Assembly (NCBI GenBank): GCA_019009955.1
Contig: CM032233.1
Span: 65,850,001 to 65,914,000 of the forward strand
Source: Riptortus pedestris
Lineage: Eukaryota > Arthropoda > Insecta > Hemiptera > Alydidae
Length of the DNA: 64,000 nt
Reading direction: 5' to 3'
Shown: positions 21,573 through 34,707 of the stretch, piece after piece
Layout of the letters: each line of letters begins with the position of its first letter
Numbering within the stretch: position 1 is the first letter of the stretch
Program-made: the position numbers and the translations under genes
Notes under the pieces: model-generated
What the model saw: the letters and a program-made list of their open reading frames with translations, nothing else
Told to the model about the DNA's origin: nothing
Database searches by the model: none

Positions 21573-23703
21573 TTTCTACGGGTTCACTCGTCTATTTGCT
21601 ATTATTTTTTTAAAAACAAATGAACGACATCTGTCAATCTAAGAGCAGATACATTTAAATAGAATTTGGTAGATATCCATTTCGTTCCACGGTCATGCAT
21701 TTACATGGAATCGAATGAGCAAAGGCTTTTTCAACGGGGGTTTTAAATCTACATTGACGGTTACTTCAGCCATTGAAATGTTGCAAAGCTCGAAGTTGTT
21801 TGCCCATATTTCCTGGGATTCAGTCAAAAAGTAGAGTGGAAAACTCGCTCTTCATCAGAAATTCAGCCACGGGGCCAAAAGTGTAATACACTTTTACTAC
21901 AGTTAGTGGGAAAAAGATAAATTTTTATATTGTATAAGTTCCTTTTTTTATACTCTTCACGTGATTTTCGAAAAATATTAACAAATGTACATAGGTCCTA
22001 CCACGGAGAAAAGGTAAAATTCTTTACTTTTTCAACAATAGTCACAAAAACTCAAAAAAAGCACACTCGTCAAGAAATGTAGTAGTTGATACAAAATAAC
22101 CTCAATAGTTGATTTCGCCTACTGGAAATCTGCTAAAATTCCTTCATCTCGCTTCTATTTGACAAACAGCTACTATTTGGGGTTTTACTGTAGGAATAAA
22201 AAATATATATTTAAATATTTAATGAATCAGGTTATCTTCTCAATTTCTTCAAAAATGAAATATTTAAATAATGGTCTTAAAATATAAATATACCGTCTTG
22301 TCTTATAATGCCATTAAAGTACTGTCACTAGTATAAACTTGAACAAATAACTTTTTATTTAATGGGAAATAATTTACTACCACGGTCATAATGACAGAGG
22401 TGATTTCTATTTGATTGGACGACTTTGTGAAGATTCTATTTTATTGCAAGGTGAAACGTCAAACTTGGAGGTGCTCTGTCAAGGGGTAGAGTACTTCAGG
22501 GAAAGCACCAATCTAGATTCTAAGGTCTTTGTTACCTTTCTGCCTCTAGCTGAAAAGTAAACGTAAAATCATCGACTAAATCCTTTTAAGAAAGTAGTTT
22601 TCCTGAAAGATAAAGTTAAATTCCACGTATAAGATTTTTCTTCTTTCTTTCTTGAACTTGACAGACAGCAGGTAAATCTTTGAATTCGATTTAAGATGTT
22701 TTACTTTTGCAACTTCGAGATACACTCTTTCCAAAACTTTTTTTTTTTGTATGGAAATTCTATGAAATGTGACTTGAACTTAAATTAATATTTCAGTAAG
22801 GCTTATTTAATTAGATTACATTTATTTTTACTATTTTCCCTAATGAAATTAACGGATTGGCAGGAATATTTTCAACTCAGCATATTTTTAGTACACTGTC
22901 ATACCAATAATTAAATAATGAATATGCAATTAATTTTCCCCCTAAAAGTCAGGGCTTTGGCACGACTAATGGCGTAATCAATCAATACCTAGATTTGTGG
23001 TACTTATCGATTATCGGGAGGCCATCCACTTAAAGACGATTATTCAATCATAATTGAAAGAAAATCACTTTATTATTTAAAATAACACTTTTAGAATTTA
23101 TAAATGACAAAATGAATGGAGGGCACTAACTATTTGCAGATAAAATATTTACTGGTTTAAAACCACTTATCGCTATTATATGATGGTAGTGTAAATGGTG
23201 GTTCATACTTGACTAGTTTATCTTAGTCATTCTGTTTCTTTTGTTATCAGAAAATGAGTGATCGTTTATAAACACCACTTGGTGATCGTTTATTATTACA
23301 CCAGTTGAAGCTACCTTGCAGACTTCATGTCGCAGACGACGCACAGTGCTACGAGTAAATGACGTTAGAATTCAAAAATCGTATTTTTGTCTTGACAAGG
23401 TTTATTATTTGTTTTAAGTTTTTAAACAACACAAACATGGAAGAAACAAAAGTTTTCACTTCAAAAAATAATTTATTATATAAACTGACATAAAATGTAA
23501 ATTGAAACTTACGATGATATTTACGAACTTATAAAAAATTATATACAGAAAATTAGAAGTAAAAAATGTGTTACTTCTCAGAATAACTATATTGTAAAAA
23601 ATATTATCATTTGTATTTATAATTAGATATGATAAAACGTTTTCTTACATTGCTGTTTCTGTTTTGGAACTAACCTTGAATGTAGTGATTAAGTAATAAG
23701 CTG
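21573..23703. other. Long AT-rich spacer
   Basis: No gene recognised. A decayed H1 right end lies at about 22095-22136 (CCTCAATAGTTGATTTCGCC ... GAAATCTGCTAAA), preceded at about 21965 by sequence like the H1 right half. Confidence 0.5.
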
Positions 23704-24224
23704 GGACTGCCAAAGTAAATACTTACTAACCGAACCAGTTTTATTATGTGTATTGGAATCAGCAATTCAAGTTAAAAACTAATTTCAAATCTCATAACTA
23801 CCTACATATTTCTTTCTATTTCCATTATGTGGAACTAATTTATTAGAGTACTACCTAGATTATGGCGTTAATCAAACAAAGATATCATTTAATATATTGC
23901 TGGGCCATATAAAGCTTAGTTTTTCACCCATAGAAGTTATCATTTTTGGGAGGGAAAATAAAATGTAAAATGCTACGTTAAACTTCCATGCTTTAAAATA
24001 TTTTTCTCCGAACATTCATTGAGAGCTATTCTTTCATTTGGATTGTTTATTATACATTGTGGGAAAGACTTTCGGATTGATGATCTTAAAATCTGTGATA
24101 ATAATTTGATCTAAATTTTGAATGATTTCAATCTTGTTTTAGGAGAATCAGTGGACTGCCAAAGTAAATACTTACTAACCGAACCAGTTTTATTATGTGT
24201 ATTGGAATCAGCAATTCAAGTTAA
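23704..24224 (+). repeat. Duplicated segment inserted between 72-bp direct repeats
   Basis: 23704-23775 and 24153-24224 are identical over 72 bp (starting GGACTGCCAAAGTAAATAC). Between them lie 377 bp matching 21194-21572. The layout is a copy of nearby sequence inserted with a 72-bp target duplication, far longer than any transposon makes. It fits templated repair of a widely staggered break, or a nested tandem duplication. Confidence 0.85.
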
Positions 24225-24485
24225 TCCTTATCTTTGAGCCTTTGTTTTTACAATTTAATTCCGATGCCTTCTTTCTGTTCTGAGGTTCTAATATTTATAT
24301 TATCTCTGGAAACAAAAGTTTTCAAACTTTATTTTTATTATTTTTGATCACAGCTCGTGACAGTGTGCGACGGCCGGGGACGCGTTATGTAGCTACTCCC
24401 CGACATCGCCCAGTTTTGGGTTAAATCTCATTTATAATTATATTTTGTCTTTCAAATAAATTCTATAAGTATTATTTTAAATAAT

Positions 24486-24706
24486 TTATTAATTATTAAC
24501 ATCCACTTTTTGCAACTAAGGCTAATTAGGGCGGGTTATCTACAGATTACCACCCTTTTCTAGCCAGGGTGGGACTAAGGATTTTATTTAATGAATTCCG
24601 TCACTTGATAAATTCCTCTGCCCAGGCGGGAATCGAACTCCCCACTCTAGGATTACCATGTGAGATTAAAGGCAACGCTTTAACTCACATGGATAACCTG
24701 AGCCCC
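24486..24706 (-). mobile_element. tRNA-derived SINE, copy 3, with target duplication
   Basis: On minus, it starts GGGGCTCAGGTTATCCATG, has the B-box-like GAGTTCGATTCCCGCC, then GATAACCCGCCCTAATTAGC and an A-rich end. A 13-bp direct repeat TATTTTAAATAAT flanks it (24473-24485 and 24707-24719). This is the best-preserved copy of the family also found at 13063 and 13664. Confidence 0.85.
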
Positions 24707-24719
24707 TATTTTAAATAAT

Positions 24720-25237
24720 AAAGTGTTTGTTTTTTTTCCCTTTTAATATGATTTAAGAATCGTATTTAAATGGGTGGCCTCCAGATAATCGATCAGTAAC
24801 CGATTTTTTAATTCAACCTTATTGAACTGTGTTTAATACGAACTGTGTTTTACCCACTATATAAAGGGGTACATAAATGTAATCTTGTAAACAGACAACT
24901 AACTAATAGGCCGTGAAGTCTGATCATTCCTAAATCCTTACTTTCAAATCCCCTAGGATTTTTTTTTTTTTAGATTATTTTATTAAGAATATTACAGTCA
25001 GCATTTAAATGCATTTTGTATTGTAAATCCCCTAGGAAGAACTATTCTTGTGTCACGTTTATAGGCTATATCAGTTTGTTTTATAATATCATTATTTCTT
25101 CAACCACCTATGACAATCATTAAACAGAAGAAGAATATTTTCCACTGTAACAAAAAACAATCTCATTGACGAAAGTATCTGGTTTACTCATATGTACTTT
25201 ATAATCATCGTTTTATAACAATAATACATAACGTGGT
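24720..25237. other. AT-rich spacer
   Basis: No gene recognised; several T-runs. Confidence 0.5.
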
Positions 25238-26519
25238 TTTAACTTGGTAATCCCCTCTCCTTCTCTGACATCTCTCTTTCTCATATGTGAAAAATGACTA
25301 TAATCGCCTTAATTAAAAGAAAAAATGTTGGCACTCGGGTTTTTTTTTTGTTTTTTTTTTAACCATTATGACATGATATTCTTCAATACATAATATTAAT
25401 ATTAACATTATCAAAGTTATGTAGCAGCTGAGTCAAGTCTTTCATTTCAAAAATGAAAAGTCGATTATCTAAATTAGTGCTAATGAAGGTTTTCAAATTG
25501 TTACTAGGCTCTCGTTACAAGCCCCAGAATATGATGAGTCAAAAACTTTGCATGCCAACTTGAGAATACTCTCGCCTGACCCGAACCTCTTTATGTTCCT
25601 TAGAATATGTCATAATTAATTTGGCATAAATAAAAGGTATCCTGTAATGCGGATATCATACTTTAACTTCACATTTCAAGAGACTAAGTTTTCCATTTTA
25701 GTCTACAAACTATATATTTCCAACACTGCTAAAAATTAAGTTAATTTGAATTTATATTTCTGGGTTATAGTTATAAGATCATGCCGAACTCGGTAAATAA
25801 ATGATAAAAATATATTTATACTTCATTTAGGAACTGGTGAGCTCAGTTACGGAAAATGGCCGAAGTGCAAATATATAAGTAATAAAAAAGTCCGTCACGC
25901 AGGGGCTGCGTAAACTAAGCAGATTTCCCGCGTGAAATTTAACAATAAATCTACATACTGATAACACAACACCACCGTGAATATAAAGTGAATTAATACT
26001 AACGATAATAAGAAACCTCCCGACGGAAAGCATCTGAAATGTAAACAAACAGGTCTTCCAACTTCTTACCGGAAAGAAAAACAATTACTCTAATATATCT
26101 GAATATAACGTATTAATTTGATTGAACACTATTTACTAGTACCTAGTACTGTAATTTATAATGGATCAGAATATTTTTAATCTCAATCAATCAAATTTAA
26201 GTGGTCCAATAACTTAAGGGGGGCACCAGAACATATTTGCATGTATCTAGTATTATAAATATCTCTTGAAAACAATATTTGATATTTAAGCTATGAATGA
26301 TGTGATTTATTACAAAACCTTTAACTTGATAATCCCCTCTCCTTCTCTGACATCTCTCTTTCTCATATGTGAAAAATGATTATAATCGCCTTAATTAAAA
26401 GAAAAAATGTTGGCACTCGGGTTTTTTTTTTTTGTTTTTTTTTTTAACCATTATGACATAATATTCTTCAATACATAATATAAATATTAACATTATCAAA
26501 GGTATGTAGCAGCTGTGTC
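25238..26519 (+). repeat. Duplicated 885-bp segment inserted between ~197-bp direct repeats
   Basis: 25238-25434 and 26320-26519 are direct repeats (from TTTAACTTGRTAATCCCC to GTAGCAGCTG), about 96 percent identical apart from T-run lengths. The segment between them matches 32711-33585 from CAAAAATGAAAAGTC to TTATTACAAAACC. At 32711 the sequence continues into a complete H1, whereas here H1 stops mid-element, so this locus is the recipient. Same layout as 23704-24224. Confidence 0.8.
25890..26319 (+). mobile_element. H1 left portion, copy 8, truncated
   Basis: Left end GTCCGTCACGCAGGGGCTGC and the long-subtype internal segment, cut at 26319 where the flanking direct repeat begins. It was brought in with the duplicated segment rather than inserted independently. 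Confidence 0.85.
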
Positions 26520-26667
26520 GCGTTGCCCCTGGTTACCAATTAACCTAGCTCTCTTATCAAAAAGTTTAGACAGTCAGTTGCATGTGTCGTACAGTAGATG
26601 CCACGTGCTCGTTGTTTTAGCTTAATATCTCTGCGAACTACAACAGACGAGCACCACCTCCAGATCA

Positions 26668-27395
26668 TCAAGGGGCTGCGTGAACTGAGCAGATTTCGCA
26701 CGTGAAGATTTACTATAGATAAAATTAAAAAAAGGTAACAATATCATGACGGCTCAGTAAAGTTAATAATCTCTACAACGGAAAGCGGCTGAGTAGTAAA
26801 CAAACAGGCCAGCCAGCCTCGTAGCGATGCATAGATAGACCGGAAAAACAAACAATTAATGAAACATACCTGAATATAACATATTAATTTTATTGAAAAC
26901 CATTTACTAAATCTAGTGCCTAAATTTGTAATGAATCAGAATCAGTTTTATCTCAATCACTGAAATTTTAGTAATCCAAAAACAAAAAAAGGGGGTGGGG
27001 TCTACAGAACGTATTTGCATATATCTCACAAAGAAAAAGTTCACTGAACACAATATTTGGTATGTAGAGAGTATTGTTTATATAACATGAGTAGAAGTGG
27101 GGGTTTGCTGAAGGCTGGAAACTGAAAAATGCAAATATCTCGGTTAATATTCAAGATAGAGAATAAATGTGTATAACAATATTTATAGTACATTTAATTG
27201 CAATAAGATTGGTTTTACACCAATTTTTGATCCGACGTATTGTAACGGAGATATTTCGATTTTTCGAAAATCCCCCCTCTACCACTCCCACTGGTATGAT
27301 TTCAGCCATTAACGAACTGGATCTTATATAAAACGATTAAATACCGAGTTTGGTGACGATTAAACAAAAATTGCAACCGCTAGACTGTTAACAGG

Positions 27396-27448
<53 letters not shown>

Positions 27449-29324
27449 TAGCTAAGGTACCCGGCGATGCCCGGGAAATCATTCTTGACTGACTAATGAT
27501 GGTATTTTGATAGTAAGACTTCAATGTGTACAATTACACTTCCCTCCACGACATAATGATTTTCCGAAATAGCAAACCCTGAAGGGTAACTTTTGGGGAT
27601 TAATAGAATAGAAATTTTATTTTTGAAGGATAAAGAAAAATGTGTTCCTAATCTACCCCTCTACACTTTTTGACTCGCTGTTTTTCAATAATTCAAACCA
27701 TAATCATGGATAGCATTTATTACAATTAAATATCACTATAATAAACATATTTCCTTTCAAATGCCAATCCGAGCTCACATAGTTTAGGCAAAGTTTTGCA
27801 CGTAAGATTATATTTGTATTAGTGAATCTCACTGGAAATCGCTTCCAGTAATGCCAGACGGGAAGTAAGTAAACTCAATTAACGTGTAAGGCTCCCGTCA
27901 TCTTCCGTTCCCGCATGAGACTTCTCAACATTCTTCTACTTATATTATTGATGCAAAACATTATTTTATAATTTATCTACCGGATTGAATTAAATAATAG
28001 TGGCACCCTGAAAATATCATATCGAGTTTAAACGCATATTGTTTTTTGTCATAATGACATTACCATTAACGTTTAATTGTTATTATTTTAAATATTTGTT
28101 TCAATAACATCAAGGTAGATTATACTAATTAAATAATGGAAATGCTCTTATAGTTTATATTTCTATTGGAAATAAATAACAAAGTTATTAGGAGGAGGTG
28201 ACGAAGATTTATTACCTCACTAATCCGAATCATACTTTGAACTATCATATAAAACGTAACATCATTTGTCATAATATTCCTTTATTAAAACCCCTTAAAT
28301 AAGTACTAATATTATTGACTCCCGTCTAGCGTATATCCCGTGTTTTCTTCATTTTAAAAGTGAATGCGCACAAAAGTTACTCTAAATAACAAAGTAAACT
28401 TTTGCTATGTGCATGTTTGTCGAAAAACGAATAGGAAACGAAATATCACAAATGTTAATTTCAGGCCTCCCTTATAAACCCAACTTCTGCTCGTCTCTAG
28501 AAAAGTTGGTATGACCTATGATAATTAGGGCGTCAACACTAATATACATACCCAGTTTTATTTAGTTCGGTTGAGTCTTTTGAGCCCAATAAAATCAATG
28601 ACTCCCGCTATAGTTTTTAGTGTATATCTCGTTTATACTTTTCTATACGACAAAAGTGAATATAACAAAAGTTACTCTAAATAACAAAATAAACAACTTT
28701 TGTTATGTTTATATTTGCGGAAAAACCAATAGGAAACGAAATATCGCTATTTTTAATTTCAGGCTTCCCTTATAACCCCCACTCCTGCCCGTACATAGAA
28801 ATGTTGGTATGGCTTATTATAATGAAGGCCTCACTGCAAATACACATACCGAGTTTTATTTAGTTTGGTTGAGTCTTTTTTGGCTAATAATATTGTTGAC
28901 TCCCGCTATAATTTTTAGCGTATAACGCATTTAATCTTCGGTATACGACAAAAGTGTATATAACAAAAGTTACTCTAAATAACAAAATAAACAACTTTTG
29001 TTATGTGCATATTTGCCGAAAAACCAATAGAAAACGAAATATCGCTATTTTTAATTTCAGGCTTCCCTTATAACCCCCACTCCTGTTCGTCTCAGAGAAA
29101 ATTAATATAGCCTAAAGTCTAAGTTGGGTTAGTAGTAATATACATACCAAGTTTCATAAAATTCGGTTCAGCCGTTTATGCGTGAAAAGGTAACAAACAA
29201 ACAAACAAACAAATAAACAAACAGACACCAAAGAAACAAATTGCAGTTATTGTGTCTAGGACATGTGAAACGAAAAGTTATCGTGAAATTTCGCGAAAAA
29301 AATCAATGTACAGACAGAGGTTAC

Positions 29325-29392
<68 letters not shown>

Positions 29393-29507
29393 GACCTCAT
29401 TTTCGTCATCTCCTGGGTAGGATCGATGAACATTTGAGGAAATATTTCAAAACTCGCGTCATGAGTACGACCTCAATAGCTGATTTCCCTTAAGGGAAAT
29501 CTGCTAA
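26668..29507 (+). mobile_element. H1 element, copy 9, split by a T2 element
   Basis: Left end at 26668 lacks GTCCGTC but keeps GGGGCTGCGTGAACTGAGC and the long-subtype segment. The TA core (27399-27446) holds a T2 element. (TA)n continues at 29331-29386, then the right half and the complete palindrome ending CTAA at 29507. Confidence 0.88.
27447..29330 (+). mobile_element. T2 element, copy b, inside H1 (TA)n
   Basis: Starts ACTAGCTAAGGTACCCGGCG and ends GTTACAATTTTA. About 1 kb of non-repetitive AT-rich sequence is followed by three tandem units whose CTTATAA landmark recurs at 28471, 28769 and 29067, a 298-bp period. Each unit holds inverted arms AACAAAAGTT and AACTTTTGTT around an AT-rich loop. 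The final unit leads into GGTTCAGCCGTTTATGCGTG and a (CAAA)n run. No open frame of note. Class unknown: GGTTCAGCCGTTT-type tails occur at the ends of several arthropod non-autonomous repeats. Confidence 0.8.
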
Positions 29508-29914
29508 AACCAGAGTCGGTATCTTAATTAAAACCCCTTTTATTTTACAGAAATACCGGCCAGCAAGAAAGCCTCATATCAACCGTTTGATTTCTGCTAC
29601 AATTAGGCCATCAGGAAAGCCTCACTGTAACCCACTTTACATTCCGACCTTTAAAGTGTCTTGACGGACCGTAATTGTTTTTATCTTTGTGTTTATAATT
29701 TTGAAGTTTTGTTATTATTATTATTTATTTGATATTAATCAGAATACAATAATCTTTATTTTTTTGGAGTCAAGATTTTCTTTATTATAGGGAACACCTT
29801 TTGAACACTAAAATAACACCCCTATATGTATATTCAGTTGTAATGTCGTGTTCAGGCTTTGAATTGCTAATTACGTCAATATATATATTGAAGTTTTAAG
29901 TGTGGTAACTGGTT
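29508..29914. other. AT-rich spacer
   Basis: No gene or repeat recognised. Confidence 0.5.
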
Positions 29915-30425
29915 TTAGTAGATTTCCCCTAGGGGAAACCAGCTATTGATGTCGTACTCATGACGCGATTTTCGAAATATTTATTCAAATGTCCATCGAT
30001 CCTACCCAGGAAATTACGAAAATGAGGTCCGTTCAAAACTATATATATATTTGTCTGTTATCACTCTAGCAGTCGCAATTTTTGTTTAATCGTCACCAAA
30101 CTTGGTACTTAATCGTTTTATGTAAACAGAAAGATTAAGTTCGTTAACGGCTGAAATCGGACCAGTGGGAGGGGGGGGAGGTTTAGAGAAGGGGAATTTC
30201 GAAATATCTCCGTTACTATACGTCGGATCAAAAACTTGTATAGAACCAATCTTATTGCAAGCTAAATTTACTATAAATATTCTCATATACATGTATTCTC
30301 TATCTTGAATATTAACCGAGATATTTTCATTTTTAATTAGTGTAACGGACGAGCTATGGTCGCTTCTAATCGTTCCCGCAGAAAGCTAGTTCGGCCGTTT
30401 CCGTAACTGTTCGGCACTCGTATGG
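29915..30425 (-). mobile_element. H1 element, copy 10
   Basis: The right-end palindrome is present at 29915-29945 with an altered centre (CCCCTAGGGG). The TA core is short. The left-internal segment belongs to the third subtype (AGCTAGTTCGGCCGTTTCC) and the copy stops before the CACGCAGGGG terminus. Confidence 0.75.
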
Positions 30426-31159
30426 AGATTTCTCTATTTTATAATGGGAATGGGTTTGGGATGTTTTCTTTATATATTCACTCGACTCAAAACCTTTTTG
30501 GCTACTGTCAATTAATGGAAGAAAGAAACGCAAATATGCCAAAGCCCCTATAGCAATCCTTCTTGGCATTAGGCAATTCATTACAGAATCAAATTTCGTC
30601 CTAGAAGCTGAAGATATGGGGTAGTTCGTCTCTCGGTTTGCCGAATAAAAGGTCTTGATAATCCTTTTGTAGGCCAGCCTTATAAAACACTTCTCACCCC
30701 AGCTGGGTAAAATATAACCCTGAGAATAAGCACAACTCTTCCTTTTCCTTACTCAATTTTTCTTACCGAGTCCTCTGTAATTTCGTATACTGCTCTCTGC
30801 TTATTTTATTCCTTCTATACATTTTTTTCAGCAGCCTCATTTTCTTATAATGGCATTAATAGCATTCAAACCCGTAAATTGTGTAACTGGAAAGAGCAAC
30901 GTCTACCTTTGTACGATGAGCGCTAGTATTCAAAGAGAATAAATTTATAATCCTTTCTAGAGTATACATCGATAGTATTGACATGAAATAGCCTATTAGC
31001 ATGATTTGAGTCTCAAATTGAACATAAATACCTTGCTTTATTTTTTTAAGAAAGATAATTAATTAAATTAAGTTCCTCCCTATAATGCTAGAATTGGTAT
31101 TCTAAATGACATTCTGGAAGAATTGAATTATAATGAAGGTAGAGGAAACAGTTATGTTA
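30426..31159. other. AT-rich spacer
   Basis: No gene recognised. The minus-strand frame at 30366-30581 partly overlaps H1 and has no recognisable domain. Confidence 0.5.
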
Positions 31160-31608
31160 TGAACCACTTAATTTTAGGCGTAAATACTAAATATTGTTTT
31201 CAAGAGACCTTTATTATGCGAGATACTCGTACATGTAAATTCGTTAATTAATTACGATTGTTCTTGTTTCGAAAATGTTTTATTTGATCTGAACCATGCT
31301 CGACATTTAACCGCTTCAGTCAATACTAAAGATCATATTTAGTATGGCAGAATGGATCCGAAAATTCAAAATATTTTCGTTATTATGAGTGGGATCGTAA
31401 AATGTTATAGAATCAGTCTAGTAAAGTATTAAGCGAGTTATTTGTGATTTCTTGTTTTCAGAACCTTCGGTACCCCTCCCCCTCACTTCCTTCTACTCAT
31501 CTGTTGTTTTTCTTTGAAATAGAGAATATGTGGTGAGAGGAGATCACAAGTGGGTTGAACCAGCTTGTGGGATATCTGCTTAGTTTACGCAGCCCCTGCT
31601 TGACTGAC
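31160..31608 (-). mobile_element. H1 element, copy 11, left part only
   Basis: Reads from ATTGTTTTCAAGAGACCTTT through an ATTTTCGTTATTATGAG block to the left end GATATCTGCTTAGTTTACGC and GACTGAC. The TA core and right half are absent. Confidence 0.7.
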
Positions 31609-32710
31609 TTTCTACAGAAAACCTGTTTATGTTGTCGCAGAAACCCATTAATCCTTAAGTGTAGAGTTGGAGAGCTTTATTGATGAATCTACTAATCAGA
31701 CTGAATGTTCTGATATATTAATTAATGAATATACAAACACCTGAAACATAATATTACTTCATATGAGTATAACATAAGATTAACCTATGTACCTAGATTA
31801 GTAGATGCATTATGAAATGGATGCATTTAATTTCAATGGCTACGGATTCAATTTAAGGAATAATTTTCGCCGTGTCTTCGTCTTATTTATAACAAATAAG
31901 TAGGCATGTCCACCCTGAAGATATATCTTTATTTTTTTAGGCATCTCTTCATAAATATACGTGTTAATTAGTCCTCGTAAACATATCAAATGATTTATTT
32001 TTCTTTTCAAGCAATTCGTAATATTTGCAAAAAGTCAAACGGCAAATTTCTTTTGAGTAAGTAAAAATCAACTTTTTTTGTATCTATATTACGAAATAGT
32101 TATAATTCATGAAACTAGATGATTTATAGACCTATATAATTATGGAAAGTCAATAATTTTGTGAGGCAGAACTTAGAATCTTTCATTGGTATCTGTTTTT
32201 GTTATAATATATATTTTTATGTTGTTTACCACCCACCGAGCAATCAGAGCAACTGCAAGCAAACCAAATAGACAGCTTGGAAACCTCACTGCGAAGCACT
32301 TGAACTATCGATTTTCAGGAAATAAAAGATTGTTGAAAGGAGAATATAGTATATAAGCAAGAGATTTTGGTTTTTCTTAACGTGCGCTTTCTTCAATTGA
32401 CACGTTATTCGGGTATAATAATTCAGTTACAATATTGGTTTCCCAGAAATTTCCGTTGAATGTGAGGGAGTACCGATCCATTCAAATAGAGAGTGGGGAG
32501 AAAATAAAGCAGTTTCCTTAGGATGCACGAAATAATATCTATAATGGGAACCGGAAGGATACTGTAAATCAGCTGGAAGAAGGGCGAGGTATTTCCTTCC
32601 GCCCATCCCAACCCCTACCCATCCCTATTACACCCGACCGCCAAACCGAATTTTTCCCCTTCCATAGGCTTCAAAAGGGCTAAACATGTTTTGGATTGAT
32701 ACTAAACATC
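31609..32710. other. AT-rich spacer
   Basis: No gene recognised. Confidence 0.5.
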
Positions 32711-33585
32711 CAAAAATGAAAAGTCAATTATCTAAATTAGTGCTAATGAAGGTTTTCAAATTGTTAATAGGCTCTCGTTACTAGTCCCAGAATATGATGA
32801 GTCAAAAACTTTGCATGCCAACTTGGGAATATTCTCGCCTGACCCGAACCTCTTTATGTTCCTTAGAATATGTCATAATTAATTTGGCATAAATAAAAGG
32901 TATCCTGAAATGCGGATATCATACTTTAACTTCACATTTCAAGAGACTAAGTTTTCCATTTTAGTCTACAAACTATATATTTCCAACACTGCTAAAAATG
33001 AAGTTAATTTGAATTTATATTTCTGGGTTATAGTTATAAGATCATGCCGAACTTGGTAAATAAATGATAAAAATGTATTTATACTTTATTTAGGAACTGG
33101 TGAGCTCAGTTACGGAAAATGGCCGAAGTGCAAATATATCAGTAATGAAAAAGTCCGTCACGCAGGGGCTGCGTAAACTAAGCATATTTCCCGCGTGAAA
33201 TTTAACAATAAATAAATCTACATACTGATAACACAACACCACCGTGAATATTAAGTGAAGAAATACAAACGATAATAAGAAACCTCCCGACGGAAAGCAT
33301 CTGAAATGTAAACAAACAGTTCTTCCAACTTCTTACCTGAAAGAAAAACAATTACTCTAATATATCTGAATATAACGTATTAATTTGATTGAAAACTATT
33401 TACTATATCTAGTACTGTAATTTATAATGGATCAGAATATTTTTAATCTCAATCAATCAAATTTAAGTGGTCCAATAACTTAAGGTGGGCACCAGAACAT
33501 ATTTGCATGTATCTAGTATTATAAATATCTCTTGAAAACAATATTTGGTATTTAAGCTACGAATGATGTGATTTATTACAAAACC
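32711..33585 (+). repeat. Source copy of the segment re-inserted at 25448
   Basis: Matches 25448-26319 with few differences. Unlike that locus, it runs on without a break into the remainder of the H1 element, so it is taken as the parent copy. Confidence 0.8.
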
Positions 33586-34010
33586 GAGTATTGTTTATGA
33601 AACATGAGTAGAAGTGGGGTTTGCTGAAGGCTGAAAAATGCAAATATCTCGGTTAATATTCAAGATAGGGAATAAATGTGTATGAGAATATTTATAGTAC
33701 ATTTAATTTTCTATAATATTGATTCTATATATTTTTTTGACCTGACGTAAAGTAACGGAGATATTTCGAATTTTTAAAATTCTCCCCCTCTACCTCCCCC
33801 CTCTCCTTTCAGCCGTTAACGAACTTGATCTTTCTTTTTAGATAAAACGCCGAAATATCTAGTTTGGTAACGATTAAACAATAATTGCTACCTCTAGAGC
33901 GTTAACAGACAAATATATATATACAGTTTTGAACGTCTTCATTTTCGTCATCTCCTAATCCTCATGAGTACGACCTCTATAGCTAATTTCCCTTAGGGGA
34001 AATCTGCTAA
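33152..34010 (+). mobile_element. H1 element, copy 12 (long subtype)
   Basis: Left end GTCCGTCACGCAGGGGCTGC; long-subtype segment; very short TA core near 33915; right half shortened but ending in the palindrome with CTAA at 34010. Confidence 0.87.
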
Positions 34011-34707
34011 ACTATATCGTTATAAATCAGTACTATCTCTGAGACATTTACCATGAGAGTATTGACACTGAAGGGTGAGAGAAAAGAAAAGGGATGAAGG
34101 ACAATATATAAGGGAAGTGAGGGATATCTTACCAATCGCCGGCTGGACTCAATGGTTAAGTAGTGAGTTCTGAATTTCGTGAGTATTGCAGCTGAAAATG
34201 CAGCTTATATCGCCAAGGGTAGTGGATTCCCAAAGACTGAGAGAAATACGGATTCCCACTTCGTTGATTCACATCACGACCGAAAACATGAATCGGGGTC
34301 ACTATACTTTAGCCATAAACTAGTTCGTCTCCTGTTGGAGGTGATAGAATGAGATAGTTGTCCGAGAGCGACTTTTAGAGGGGAGAGGACAGGGGCTCCT
34401 AAATCCAAAAAACCCGAGGTCGGTTTCAATTATTCAAAACGCAACAAAGAAAATATTAGATTGCCTCTAACAACTAATTATCGTACATATTAATGATAAT
34501 AAAAATATTTTAATTGAAATGAATGTATGTATTTCATTGCAGACTTCAAGTAACCTGCGTACATACCTGCGTATTACATTGCTTAAATGTAATACTCTTT
34601 CACTTATTATCCTATTCTGTGCAGTGAGAGTTTTATAACTAATAGTAGTGATAGATCATGGAAACGTTCATGAAGTGATGAAGTTTCCCAAATTCAGAGC
34701 ATAGAAT
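34011..34707. other. Spacer with a possible tRNA-like repeat head
   Basis: No gene. At 34137-34222 GGCTGGACTCAATGGTTAAG resembles the D-arm/A-box part of a tRNA, but no convincing B box or cloverleaf follows. It may be an old SINE. Confidence 0.35.

Noticed and set aside
25827..26084. Recurrent minus-strand frames ending FHAGNLLSLRSPCVTDF-like (also 14088, and plus 52683)
   Set aside because: They coincide with H1 left ends and recur only because the repeat does; frames are not kept across all copies.
34137..34222. Possible tRNA gene or SINE head (GGCTGGACTCAATGGTTAAG)
   Set aside because: No B box and no cloverleaf could be drawn; resemblance limited to an A-box-like stretch.
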